DNA of 64,000 bases from Hermatobates lingyangjiaoensis. Its lineage: Eukaryota > Arthropoda > Insecta > Hemiptera > Hermatobatidae. Positions 45,423-57,764 of the stretch are shown piece by piece. Within the stretch, counting starts at the first letter, position 1. Each line of letters begins with the position of its first letter. Position numbers and translations under genes: made by a program. The notes beneath the pieces were generated by a model that made no database searches, was not told where the DNA came from, and saw only the letters and a program-made list of their open reading frames with translations. The DNA lies in contig JAPFBL010000069.1 of NCBI GenBank assembly GCA_026182355.1, positions 1,338,001 to 1,402,000 of the forward strand, given 5' to 3'.

Positions 45423-45453
<31 letters not shown>
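45423..45453. repeat. (TA)n microsatellite
   Basis: About 15 TA units following the PLE relic. Confidence 0.95.
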
Positions 45454-45456
<3 letters not shown>

Positions 45457-45592
45457 CGTGTTGAGTTTCACATTAACATTAGCTTGTTATATATATAACA
45501 ATATTTCTTGTAAACATGTAAAATAACAATCAAGGATCAAACCACATTATGGCTAAACCACAAAAAAGACCAAGATCATTCAACTGGAACAA
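45451..45592 (+). repeat. 142 bp direct repeat, copy 1
   Basis: Differs from 45901-46042 at only two positions by my reading. It starts TATTAGCGTGTTGAGTTTCA and ends CATTCAACTGGAACAA, and contains the left half of a module A copy. Confidence 0.93.
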
Positions 45593-45722
45593 GCGGTTTT
45601 CGTCAGAGTCGAGTCTTCGTCAAATGGTTGGGTTTTTGACTCTAACGAAGACCGCTTGTTAGAGTGGTTGAAAGATCTTAGTCTTTTTTTTCCCCCATTT
45701 CATATTGTGGTTTGATCATTGA
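45497..45722. mobile_element. Inverted pair of PLE-type A modules
   Basis: The left half lies in the 142 bp repeat. The right half has GACTCTAACGAAGACCGCTT, TAGAGTGGTTGAAAGATCTT and CATATTGTGGTTTGATCATT, ending at (TA)n. The core is CTAACGA rather than CTGACGA. Confidence 0.65.
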
Positions 45723-45900
45723 TATATATATGTATATAAATATTCCAAACATGAGACAGTCAATTATAATTCAACATATTAAATCCGTTATCAACATATG
45801 AAACGATAACAGAACAGTAAAGGCTCAGATAGAAGCGCAGTGCGTTACAGAGCGAAATGATGTTCTGGCACTAACATCATTTATATATAATATCTAAAAT

Positions 45901-46042
45901 TATTAGCGTGTTGAGTTTCACATTAACATTAGCTTGTTATATATATAACAAGATTTCTTGTAAACATGTAAAATAACAATCAAGGATCAAACCACATTAT
46001 GGCTAAACCACAAAAAAGACTAAGATCATTCAACTGGAACAA
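45901..46042 (+). repeat. 142 bp direct repeat, copy 2
   Basis: Second copy, exactly 450 bp downstream of the first. It lacks the right half of the module that follows copy 1. Confidence 0.93.
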
Positions 46043-46065
46043 TTGGCAAAAATAAAACAACATAT

Positions 46066-46225
46066 TATTCTAAAATGGGACTAATCTTTTTACCACGAAC
46101 AAACTTCTTCAGAGTAACAAAAATGAATGAATAGATAGCAATTTTAATGTTTTTGTAACTCTGCAGAAGGCTTCTACTAGTTAAAAGGTTTTTAGTTTGA
46201 AACAACAATTCTATTTTAGAACATT
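46066..46225. mobile_element. Degenerate inverted pair of A-type modules
   Basis: TTCTAAAATGGGACTAATCT at 46068 and its approximate reverse complement near 46200-46220 flank AACTCTGCAGAAGGCTTCTA (46158-46177), which aligns with ACTCTGACGAAGACCGCTTG. Many substitutions. Confidence 0.45.
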
Positions 46226-47909
46226 TATTTTAAAAATGTTGTAGTAGTTTGAATTATATATTGATCTTGACTGAAAGACCGTATAAAATATTATGATGTA
46301 CTAAAGGATTTAAAATTCAAGAGCGGAGTGAATATAATGGAGAAGTTAACTTGATTATAAATTTTAGATTAATTGCTAGTTAAAACAGTTAAATAGCTCT
46401 GCTCCTATTCTAGAGATAATACAGTGGCAAAGGAAGAAAAAATTGCAAGACAAATGGACTTAGATACAAAGAAATTTGTGGAAGATTAAAAAAAAACATA
46501 GCATAAAGATGTCCAGTTAATTAGGTGGAAGCTTTATTTGTGAAGGAGTTTACAGATCTAACATAAATAGGTATAAGAAAATTGTAGCACGCGAAGGACA
46601 GAGGGCCTAGGATTGGAGGGATCGTAAATCGACAATGCTCCACCGATAATTCAGTCTTAAAGAACATAACTTCAAGGCAAGAAAGAGAATCAAGCTTCCT
46701 TCAGAACCACGTATTAAAGATGGAAAAAAAAAGATCAAGCATTATAGTTGGCTGTTTCTATGGAGAAATGGTTGCTCCCAAACCTGGGCCTTATATACCT
46801 TGCGTGACTACAACGGGAACCCTTCACTCATGCACGTTTTTTTTTTTTTGACCCAACCAAAAGAAAATCCTAATAATTGTACAACCCTCCTCTCTCAAAG
46901 CACACACATAATAATAAAAAAAAATATTCTACCGTTTCAATCAACAATTCTCGCAATATGTCATTAGAATAAAGTTCAACCTCCGAAAAGTCTTTGTCCT
47001 TTTTTTTTTGCCAACATCCAACTACCCAGATGTCCTCATTTCACGTCAAAAATTATTCCCACGCAACGCATAATATAACAAAAATAGGCCAATTTTGCAG
47101 GCAATGTTACCCTAAAAATGGAACTTTTCAACTAATATTTATAAAATAACAATTTCATTTTTCATACATAAAGATAACACAATTTAAAAAAGAAGAGGTT
47201 TCTTTCGAGCCAAAATGACTGGGGTTTATAATTTACTATAAACTGAAGAGAGCCTTTTTTTTCCTCTTTTGTCCTTGAATTCAGATTGCGGGATGTATGT
47301 TTCTTATTTCACATTCGCACTATTCCAAATAATACATTTCAAATTTTAATGTAGGAATTCATTAAACTACATTTTAGTGTTTAATATAATACTACGATTT
47401 TATAAAGCCAACTGGTTGTCGGTAAATAGTCAGTATCGTAAAGGTTTACATTTTATGATTATAATTATTTAAATTCTAAATTATAGGAAAAGGAGTGTAT
47501 TTTAAGTTGCCTATCCTGGCAAACATCAGGTACCTCTGTCACACTCTACCCCCCCCCCCCCCCCCCCAAGTCAATAATCGACTTTCTTCAAATTATCCTC
47601 ATTCATTCTCAATTCTCAAAAGCTTTGTAAGCATTTATTTTTTGAACTGTAAAAATTCTTGTTCATAAACTGTTTCGGATAAATCTAAAAATAAATGTTT
47701 CAGTTAACAGTTTTCAAGCATACCCGAAGCCTTTGTCACCTTATCTCCTAAATACCTGTCCCCACTCTTTCGCAACGGATCTGTTTCCTACTAGTTGTTT
47801 TCACTGGACCAACCCGTCAGTACAACATCATTGGGTGTCTTGAATTCTCTTAATTGAATTTTATTATTTCACTCTAATTTTTGTAACTAATTAGATATAA
47901 TTCGTATTA
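46226..47909. other. AT-rich non-coding DNA with a C tract
   Basis: A run of about 19 C at 47549-47567 is the only notable feature. No gene or shared repeat was recognised. Confidence 0.45.
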
Positions 47910-48052
47910 TAGTGTCTTCCTGATGATGAACATAAAGTGTTTCGAAACGCGTTGAATAAAACTTCATTTGTGTGGAGACTTTTGTTGGTTTATCCATTTT
48001 ACCTCAGAATGAGTAAATACCAAACAATTACGGATTGCACAACTAATGATTT
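47910..48052 (+). mobile_element. PLE-type module D
   Basis: TCCTGATGATGAACATAAAG then TGTTTCGAAACGCGTTGAAT, AAACTTCATTTGTGTGG and, further on, GAGTAAATACCAAACAATTA then GGATTGCACAACTAATGA. The layout, including the last part, recurs at 61985-62130. CTGATGA and GAAAC are intact around a GAACA/TGTTTC stem with one bulge. Confidence 0.6.
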
Positions 48053-48234
48053 AAAAATAAATGATAATCTTTAGCATATACAAGCTGAAAAATCAAGTCA
48101 CCTTAATGCCAGTGCATGGACGACTGTTTTATCACTTTAGAAAACGTATCAAAGCTTTCTAAGTTACAACTTAATTTCTTAATTTATTTCTTTTCAACTT
48201 TAAAAAGAGCACATCCATTTAAGACAACAAGTAT

Positions 48235-48578
48235 GATAATACTTGTCCTTCATGTTTCTTATAATGATGTACTTTGTGATAATACTTGTCCTTTATGTTT
48301 CTTATAATGATGTACTTTGTGATAATACTTGTCCTTCATGTTTCTTATAATGATGTACTTTGTGATAATACTTGTCCTTCATGTTTCTTATAATGATGTA
48401 CTTTGTGATAATACTTGTCCTTCATGTTTCTTATAATGATGTACTTTATGATAATACTTGTCCTTCATGTTTCTTATAATGATGTACTTTATGATAATAC
48501 TTGTCCTTCATGTTTCTTATAATGATGTATTTTGTGATAATTCTTGTCCTTCATGTTTCTTGTAATGATGTACTTTGT
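48235..48578. repeat. Minisatellite, 43 bp unit x 8
   Basis: Eight head-to-tail copies with constant 43 bp spacing (starts 48235, 48278, 48321, 48364, 48407, 48450, 48493, 48536). Each reads GATAATACTTGTCCTTCATG, TTTCTTATAATGATGTACTT, TGT. Units differ at only a few positions. Confidence 0.98.
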
Positions 48579-51059
48579 TGTATATGTACTATTAGGGATA
48601 TTACTAAGAAAGTCAATAGTTGATTGATTCTATTCTTCTCTTATACATTCAAATGTTTTCATTTATTCCTGTTTTTTATGCATTATTTCTTTTAGTATAT
48701 TATTATTATACTCATTTTGATCGTGATGCTATATGTTTTTACTGAAAGATAATGTATCCGAGAGCAAAGAATTAATTAAATACACGACTATCAATTGATT
48801 CAAATGTTGTTTTCAAATAACTGTTTAAAGATAAAATACCTCGATAATTACATCAAAGTTTTAAATTTTAAATCCTTCTAGGCTTTATTATATATTATAA
48901 CGCTTAATAACGTTATATTTGATCAACAACAAAACAAAAATAACTTAAAATTAAGCTAAAATTGTTTTTATTTCTTTCAATTGTTGCTTTCAAAACAAAG
49001 ATCCTAAAAAAGACTATCTGCGGGCAAGTGCGTGATCCCCTTTATCTCCCATATGGTCTGTACCGATACTAGCAGCTGTAGGCTCATTCTTTTTTGTAAA
49101 TCAGTTTCTAGCCAGCCAAAATCATCTCATTCCACCATTTCATTTACTTCTATATATAATTTAAAGTCATAAACTTGCTTTTATATCCTTGTTTTAATCT
49201 TTATTATAAAGTAAAATAAAGCAATTAATAACCAGGTTAATAGAAGGCTATAAATATAAGAGGGGAAAAAAAGCACAGAAAAACATGCAAATTCTACTAC
49301 CGGTGAGTAGCTGAAGGAATTTAAATATTTGGTCTATAGCCGTTATCTAGGATTAATAATCACTTTTTAAATAATATAGTAAAATTACCTAATGCTAGTT
49401 CGGAATTTAAATTAGACAGCTAAGTCAGGTTTTGTTTAAGACCCTTCACTATCTAACGGGTATTTCTAGAAAACCTGAATAAGTTTCTGCTAAATTTTCT
49501 TAAAGGTAGTTGAATAACCCTTAATTTTTGTTTTAATTTTCAGGAATTTATTTTTAATATATCGTCCTTGAATAGATTACACCGTTCTAATGGCACTTGT
49601 GACTCCAGCCCATCTTCTAGGTGGTCCTTCATGTATAGATTATTTTCAACAATAACAAAACACTATTTAAAGTTTATATAGTTCCGTAATTGTTATTTTT
49701 TTATCTAATCTATTATCCATTCTGGTTTTACACCATTCCTGATTATTTAATCATTTTTTAAATGATATATTGTTAAAGGCTTTTCTTTAAAAAATCGATG
49801 TCAATTCTACAAACCCAAAATTGTGAATTACTTCTTTCATTCAAGTGAGATTTTTTTCATGATTATTTAACATTGAAAGAATTCGGACGATATCTATGGG
49901 GCTTTCTCACTCCCTCATTAAACATGAAATTAACAGAACTGCAACCGCAAACTATCAATATTTAGAGAAATCACGGGATTTTTGTATTTTTCTAAGTTCA
50001 GGGTGACATTTAAACCATAAATATAAAAATCAAGAAAAAAACCAACTGAGGATTAATTTGAAGGAGATCCGCAGGTTATTGCAAAGTTTTGTTGCAGAAA
50101 TTTTCAGAAAACAGTTCACAAAGAATTTAAAAAAGGTTTTAATATATTAGAAATCGCTTGTTTTGAATTGTTTTCAGCCACATTAACTGGTAGTTCTTTC
50201 TCTGTTGTGTTGTGTGGTTGTGTGCGTGCATGTTAAGCTAATAAACAATCAAACCATTTTCATTTATAATGACATTACAAGCTTGATGTGTTAATAATTT
50301 TTTTAGATCTTGTCACACCTAAATAAGGAAAAGTTCTAAATGATAAAATATATAACAAAATACCTTTCTTTTTGTTACTTCAAATGGCAAATTGCATGTA
50401 TTTAAAAGTATTTATAACTTTCTGGCTTCCAATTTAACATTGATGCATTGGTGGCACCTCCATAGCATGATTCTCCTATGGCATACCAATTTAGTATTTG
50501 ACATAGCTTCTTGACAATATTCTTTAGCTATTTTTGAAGGAATCTTATGACATAGCTTAGCGTTATTTGGCAGTTTGCTGTGAAATAGAGTCTCTGTTAC
50601 CATGTAAGGCAAAAAAAGGGTGTTAAAATCTTAATAAACGATTTTTTTTTTCTTTGAACATAGAAATGGTTATCTAAGAAATGTGCGTTGTAGAAACGTA
50701 AGCAAAGTCAATTCAATGGTTTACTCAAAACCTCAAAGTTCCATAGCTAGTTTCAAGATAGCTTGACGATTGCATCATATCCTTCAGGTAGTATTGATAT
50801 CAATTTTGTATCAAATGTATTTTCAAAAGTGTCTATTAGTATTCATTTCACTCTTAACTCTATGTCACATGTCCAAAATATGTGTACGTGTTCAATTTGA
50901 TAAATAAACCAATCAATAACCTTTTTCTCTTAGTATGAAAATCATTCGTTTTATTGAAGATTATCCGAACAAATTATAATTCAGATAAAATTTAGCATAG
51001 ATTATAAACAGTATTGAAATGATAACATACGGATACCAATATTTTAAGAAAATTTTTCA
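48579..51059. other. AT-rich non-coding DNA, nothing recognised
   Basis: No open frame above about 66 codons, no RNA signal and no repeat shared with other parts of the window. Confidence 0.45.
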
Positions 51060-51232
51060 AATTAATAATTTTTATTTTTTCACGCCTGTGATTTATTTTT
51101 CACGAGGAAATCTGAGTGTGCCTTCATTCAAAGAAAGCGTTCAATCCGTGGGTACAGAGTTTGCACGAGGTCAGGTTCTCGTTAAAGATTTTTACTCTGA
51201 ATACATTTGAGAACTCCCAATTTAGAATCATT
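51060..51232 (+). mobile_element. SINE fragment (body)
   Basis: TTATTTTTCACGAGGAAATC, GTACAGAGTTTGCACGAGGT, CAGGTTCTCGTTAAAGATTT and GAACTCCCAATTTAGAATCA follow the body of the main SINE family. The tRNA-like head is gone and the tail is not identifiable. A related fragment is at 52290-52412. Confidence 0.65.
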
Positions 51233-51596
51233 ACGGAGGTGCAATATTTCCTTGAGGCATCAGCGTTAGAAATGTAACTTTCTATAGTCCTCAATCCCAT
51301 CCCCGAAAATAAAATAAATTACAATTTATTTAGTTCTATTCATTTGACCCCATCCTAGAATGCCTCAATATTAGATGGTAAATATGTTTCTTCTATTACA
51401 TTGTGAATTCTTTAATAACTCATGATGAGTCGAAGACAGGCAAAACTAATATGATATTCTGATTTATATTTATAACTAACGAACTAATTTATTTATAAGG
51501 AATGATGATCAAGTCAAAACTTGATATCTGCTCTTTATGTAAAACATCTAGTTTTAACAAAATATTATTAAAACAGACTTCACATCTAATGATGTA

Positions 51597-51810
51597 GTCA
51601 GGGTGGTCGAATAGACAGCGTGCATACTGCTGATACTGGAGATTGCAAGTTCAAATCTAGCTCAGCTTCAAATTTAGGTTTTTTCTTAAAATAGTTGGAA
51701 ACAACGTAAACACTCCATTCAGAAAAGCCTTAATAAATCAACTCCAACCCACTAAATGTCTAGTAATATGTAAAGATCTTTTTCTAAATAAACTAGATGT
51801 AACAATTTAG
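51597..51810 (+). mobile_element. Leu-type tRNA-derived SINE (second family)
   Basis: GTCAGGGTGGTCGAATAGAC then GGAGATTGCAAGTTCAAATC resembles a tRNA-Leu gene with box A and box B at normal spacing. It is followed by about 140 bp of AAATTTAGG/AACTCCAACCCACT-containing sequence not found in the main SINE. No acceptor-stem match was seen, so it is not a functional tRNA. Confidence 0.6.
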
Positions 51811-52289
51811 ACTGGATATAGTGTAAAGTTAGTAGAGTAAAATCAACCCATAACAATAGCAGTTATAATTAATCAATTTCTCTTGGATTAATACAGAAAT
51901 AAAACTATACAAGGTTTGGAAGTCAACCATATTCTTTCCAACAAGACATTTTGCATATCAATGTAAAAATTTGAACAGGTTTACATGTTGAAAGTTAATA
52001 GAGAAATGGCAAACACCAATAATTTTTGCTTTAATAACGTACCCTCATACAAGAGTATTATTTTTTTAACGTTTCTAGGCTATAACTTTCTATTCTTCAT
52101 CAAAATAATAATCACTTGCATTGAACATTAACTATTGTTAATTATAATTTTTTGAATTCAAAAAAAGTTGACAAATTGGGTGACTGCTGAAGCTATGTTT
52201 CGAAATATTTTATAGTACTTATAAAATGTACAATTAGTTACAACAAATTCCACTAACAAAATAATAACAAAGAAACAAACGATCCTGTT
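51811..52289. other. AT-rich non-coding DNA
   Basis: Nothing recognised between the two SINE relics. Confidence 0.4.
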
Positions 52290-52412
52290 ATTTTTTCACG
52301 CCTTTGATTTATTTTTTACGTGAAAATCCGAGTATATCGCTCCACAAATAGGGCGTTATCTGTGAGTACAGAGTCTGCATGATTACTACTCTAAATACGC
52401 AAAATTTAAACT
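52290..52412 (+). mobile_element. SINE fragment (body)
   Basis: TTTTTTCACGCCTTTGATTT, TACGTGAAAATCCGAGTATA and GTGAGTACAGAGTCTGCATG match 51077-51180 closely. The two share the same 5' break point, so they may define a headless subfamily or a duplication. Confidence 0.6.
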
Positions 52413-52712
52413 TAACAGGTTTTTGTCAATACATATTGTAAACCTAAACAAGTAGGTTTTCAAATCATCAACATTTCCAAAAAATACTCTTCATTAATCA
52501 TTTTGGTGAATTTTGCTACTTGAAGCATTGAAGACCGAAGTTATAGATAAATTCTAAGTATTACCACGTTTTCCTCTTTCTTAAGCTAAAGCCCAGTAGC
52601 TTTACTGCCATCTCACTGTCCTACATGAAAAAGCAAAACTGAACACCAAGTTTGTTGTTTCAGTAATCTTGTTCTTTTAGAAAGCAAAATTATTTTAGAA
52701 ATTTGTACTTTA

Positions 52713-53048
52713 GGTTAGTTTGCAGTGGCAGTTCCACAAGGGAACACACTTAGGCCGAGCATTGGCCCTTTGTTCAAGATTGAACGTCATTAGACCACAC
52801 AATCAAGATTGATTCTACAGTGAGAGTCCTAAATTTTGCCTAACTGAAGTGTATTTAGAGTAGGGATCTTTAACGAGTACCTTACATCGTACAGGCTCGG
52901 GACCGACAGTTTAACGTCCTTCTCCGAGGTCAACGTGCTCAGATTTATTCACCTCCCGCATGAATAAATCGAGGGCCAGGTGGGGATCGAACCCCGGTCC
53001 TATCAGATCAGAGGCGAGCACGTAACCACTGAGCTAGCCTGACCCCCC
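52713..53048 (-). mobile_element. Full-length tRNA-derived SINE, tail type 1, with 14 bp TSD
   Basis: Complete minus-strand copy: head with box A GAGCTAGCCTGACC complement (53031-53044), box B complement GGGGATCGAACCCC (52983-52996), body, and tail GTTTGCAGTGGCAG (52718-52731) matching the LINE tail. It is bounded by the perfect 14 bp duplication AAATTTGTACTTTA at 52699-52712 and 53049-53062, which marks target-primed insertion. Confidence 0.96.
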
Positions 53049-53083
53049 AAATTTGTACTTTACTGAAAAATAAAATTAAATAG

Positions 53084-53165
53084 GCAATAAAAGCTCACTC
53101 TCTATGTGAGAGTTGGGATTTGAATCTACAACTCTATAGTTGAGATAAGCTATCCTCACTACTTC
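53084..53165 (-). mobile_element. Degenerate tRNA-like (SINE head)
   Basis: Minus strand GATAGCTTATCTCAACT then TAGATTCAAATCCC has box A-like and box B-like sequences (box B complement at 53108-53119) at tRNA spacing. No clover-leaf acceptor pairing was found. Confidence 0.35.
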
Positions 53166-56100
53166 ATTCACTATGATACGTTTTCTGCAATATTGTATTA
53201 AATTAACGACGTCAAAATTTTAAATTACGGCAAAAATTTCTTTTTGTATCCAATCAATCAATTACAATTTTCAGGTCAACTACATTTAGAATGTAGGTTA
53301 GCTGAAGTAAAAACTACATATACAAAAATTAGTGAGTCAATTTCACTTTATTGAAAGACAGATTAACAATTCACTTAACTTTTAAAAGTCACTTTTTAAA
53401 AAGACTAATTCTAAATGATAGAATCATTCTCCTATTCCATCATGAACCTTCAAAATACCACTTTGGTTTACAGCACCACTACCCAACATGAAATAATTGT
53501 GAGCTCTGGTTCTTTTTTGGATTTGGGGCAGTATTTTTCGGACCCCTTTCTCGACGTGGTTCAGTTTTTTGAGTTGGGCAACAAGACTTACTAAATCTCA
53601 TTTGAGGATATCCTACTCTTAACAAACTAGTTTTTCCTTTTCAGATAACTTTTCTATAGACACTTCCGAGTCAACGGAGGAGCTACCGTTTTCATTTACT
53701 TCTTATACTCTAAGATGTAACAGAGGGACTCCATGTAAATACTCCATGTAAAGTTCATGCAGCTGATACATGGACTTATCTAAAAGCAAAAATGCCTTTA
53801 CCTCCTTAGTGACCCAAGAATATTGCCCAGTGAACTTGAAACTGCTTATTCCACTTTAATTCTTCAGTAATATCTCTCCTAGCTGGAACCTTGGGCCATT
53901 AAATTTAGTAATAAGTTTAATGAGAACTAAATTCTCTTAGTTGAACTTCTCTCCTAGTTGAAATCTTAGTTTAAGAGACGAAGAATTAATTAATAAAACC
54001 TCACAAGAAACACAGGAGAATCACGGGAATCCACATTTACATTACCTTCCCTCTCCGAAGAAACTTATCTCCCAGTCTACTCTCCTAGTGTCAGAGTATA
54101 ATGATATCTGGAGATACACATTGAGAAACAGATCGTCTAGAATCAAAACAAAAGTTTAAAATGAGAAGATTTTATAAAATGAAGCAATATGTAATCTAGA
54201 ATTCTCCATAAATAACAAATTTACTCTACGACAACAGACTACATCACAATATTGAAACCTATTTGTACTTATGGACTGAAAGTTTAGGCATCAGTCAGAA
54301 AGCAGCCAATATTGTAAGAATCAGAATGAGACAATCAACAATTCTTCGTATAAATCTTCAAGCTCCTTGCTTGCTGTGTTTTAAATAATAACATCTAGAA
54401 TAAACTTCATAGTTTTTTCTTCAAACCGATATCGAAAGTTCCATCAATCTTTACCTACCACAGAAGACCAATTTAATCATCAGTTAGGTCAAACCCCTAC
54501 TACCTTCCCCCCATCTCCTCCAAGACTGAAGACATACTGACCAAGAAATATCCCTTCTCCAGTGATGATAAATATCAGCGATAAGAGTTGAAAAATTACA
54601 ATTAATATTAAGAGATCTGCAATAATTTACATAAAGTACTGCCAATGGAAGGTTTTGCCATTCTTATTCCTATTCAGTTTTGATATCATAGCTCAATATC
54701 AATTGTTACTCCTATGACTAGTTATAAGAAACAGTACATTGTGATTAACCTCCATTAAAAAAATTAAAAAGATTTTAAAAAATAAAATTTTTATAAAACA
54801 GTAAAATAGCATTGATAGTTTTAATTCTATTTGAAAATAAAAAGCATTGTGTATTCATTGACTAAATTGATCATATATATATTATACTTTGAAAGCTATT
54901 TGAAATATTGAAAGAATCTTTCATTTCATCATACGCAAATTTATTTTTTGAAAATATTCATCCCCTGTGAACAACTGAACTTAATCAGTTCCAACCAATA
55001 TCAATGACAGAAATCCTCATAACCAAAATTATACAATTCCATATTGGTCAACCATAAAGAATTGTAATAAAGCCCTTATTAAAAAAAGATTCAAAGAACA
55101 AATTTTATAATTTGAGCAAAAATATTTGCAATTTTGTGTTTAGTAGATGGACTTTTACCGTCCATTTAAGCCGCAAGTATACTAACCGAATCAGTATTGC
55201 AATACAAAGCCATCAAACCGCACGTATTTTATTAATTAATACTGCAGAGGTTTTACAAAATTATTTTTTAAAAATAAATTATAATTTAAATTAGTAAGAG
55301 AAAAGAGGAATTTTAATTTGAACTCAGATTCATATATTTAATTTCTGTAAAATATCACTACATCGGTTTTATACTGTCACCACAAAATTAGGGAACGCGG
55401 TTTTAATACTTCTGTTTGTTCTATGTATTCTGAATCAGGTTTGCCAAATACATTGCCCAGATATTTGCCAAATAGCTACTGCAAAATGTTCAGAAAAAAA
55501 AACAACCCCTGTGAAACAAATTATATTTAATTTATTGAAACTGAATATCTTTATAATTCAGTGAGTGTAAACAGTAATTTGCAAGGAATAATTTAATTTA
55601 TAACACAATTATAAATAATGTTGTTTAAATTACGTCCATTAGAAGATACCTTTCATTAATCTTAAGATCTTCATTCCTCAAAAGAAATAAAGAAGAAAAA
55701 ATTTCGGACTTATTTTAATATTATATTCATCTTCCTCACTGGCGTATTCCCAGATAGATCAATACAATTTCATTATTATTAATAATTTACGTTTTTGGTA
55801 ATTAATATTTGAAGTCATAAGCTTTTATATAAGAAGGTAATAGACTATTTGAATTAACCATAAAAGTTGTAAAAACAGCATTTTTTAAATAGAATAAATC
55901 ATTACAAACTAAAGCATTTAAATTGAAAGCCTTAACAACTTCATATTAAATCGTCATAATTGAGAAATATTGGTAATAGATTTTTTTTTTTTATTCTTCG
56001 ACTACAATTTCATATATTTAGAAGTAATTTTGATTTCAGGGTTACTCCTTTAGCTTAATATAATTTAAAGTGCTTTACTTGTGATTGTTATAAATTCACC

Positions 56101-57560
56101 TGTTATAATAGTTCTACTTTATTAAATAGTTTATGCTTTCAAGTTCAATAATTTTGTCTTTCCATCATATGATAGCGTCCTTCTTCGTGTAGTATTTGTG
56201 GCCCATTCATTAGTTAGTTGAAATTTCTGTTCTGAATTAATGATATTATCGGGTTGAATCTAAGTCGTAAGTTATTAATATCTCATACATAAATTTATTT
56301 GAGTAGAAAACTTAAACGAATACTTAAATTTGTCAGACTCAAAAGTAACATCTTACACCTATAGTTGAAAAGAAAGAAAAAGATAGAGAGAGGAGAGAGA
56401 GAAAACTTGTAGGAAAAGAAACAAAAATCCAGGAATATTAAAAAAAAACACCATCTTCGAAACTATGCAAAATTACTTAAGAAACAATGTTTTATTTCTA
56501 ATGTTATTGTGATTTAATTTTTTGGACAGTTTGCGAGAAATTGCAATATTAAAGCAAAATTTAAAATGAAATCCATTTCAAATATAAATGTGTTTTACTG
56601 GAAGTTTTTATTTAAAAATAATAATTATAAATATATTTTATTAAGAATAATTTTCTTTTATATGAATTTTGAACTCAGCATTTAAAGAGAAATAATTGTA
56701 TTTACCTAGTTTAGAGAGTAGCTGATCGGTGAATAACGAACATATAGTTTCAGGAGGTAAATGTTAGGGCACGAGAAAGCACTTGAACCCTATTTGGACT
56801 AGTTTTATCTTAGTCAGGTCTGATAGAGCTTTGAACCTCAGCATATAAACGTCTACCAGTTCACTTAAGTCCTAAAGGCACACTCATTTACATAGGTGAC
56901 CGTAAAAATGTTACTTAGGCTCGCCTTACCGGAAATCACTTGAGCTTCTTTCTATTTTTTTGTAGTCTTTTTTTTTTTTTTTGATGAGCAAAGAAGGCCC
57001 CAGGTAACTCTGACAAGTACCATTAGCCATTAACTAGCCGTTCTTTATCTATTCTAAGAAGTTGGAACAAGTTGATTTTTCGAATGAGGTGGTCTCTTAA
57101 AGTGATAATAAAACAGTGGATTGACGATTGTCTGACTGCATCTAATGGCACCTTGAGGCCCATATCCCAGACCTCTAAGTGAGTGATTCACCGCACCGAC
57201 ACACTTTTCTACTCAGACCAATCAGTTTCCAGTCCTCCCACGCTTCCCTCTGTCTTCTCGCTTAAAGCTAAGTTTTATCACCGATAAACTCATTCACTTT
57301 CTCCTTGTCTTTCCTTAGAACTTATTATTTCTTAAAGTATTCGTAATTGAAAAAAGTTGTTTCTCATGATAAGTATTTCCCAAAACTATAGCATAACTTC
57401 TCTATAACGGTTACTATTAGTATAAAATCAATTTTATCCAAACCTGTAGCTTATCGACAAACTATGTAACACAAAAAAAAAAGTTGTGTAATTCTGTCAG
57501 TAATTATCACAATGGAAAATATTAATGAGCAATAAATTTTGTTAGATCCAAAACCTAAGT
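53166..57560. other. AT-rich non-coding DNA, nothing recognised
   Basis: The longest run without any repeat or gene signal. Slightly higher GC at 53500-53600 and 56760-57290, but no open frame or motif supports a gene there. Confidence 0.45.
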
Positions 57561-57570
57561 TTTCACCTAA

Positions 57571-57621
57571 AGAGAGAGAGAAAGAGAGAGAAAGAGAGAG
57601 AGAAAGATAAAGAGAGAGATT
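57571..57621. repeat. (GA)n-rich microsatellite
   Basis: Tandem GAGAGAGAAA-type units. Confidence 0.93.
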
Positions 57622-57689
57622 GAGAACCTATTATAACCATTTCTCATACAGTGTGTGTTATTATACACATTATACACACTACCACCCAA

Positions 57690-57709
57690 CACACACACAC
57701 ACCACACCA

Positions 57710-57754
<45 letters not shown>

Positions 57755-57764
57755 ACACACACCT
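57690..57764. repeat. (CA)n microsatellite, imperfect
   Basis: About 75 bp of CA units with CCACACC interruptions. Confidence 0.95.

Noticed and set aside
48235..48578. CRISPR-like array
   Set aside because: Units are contiguous with no unique spacers and the sequence is clearly eukaryotic. It is a minisatellite.
51597..51670. tRNA-Leu gene
   Set aside because: Tail, mismatched stems and SINE-like downstream sequence argue for a tRNA-derived repeat.
56760..56880. tRNA-like box B (GGTTCAAAGC, minus)
   Set aside because: No box A at proper spacing and no second copy in the window.
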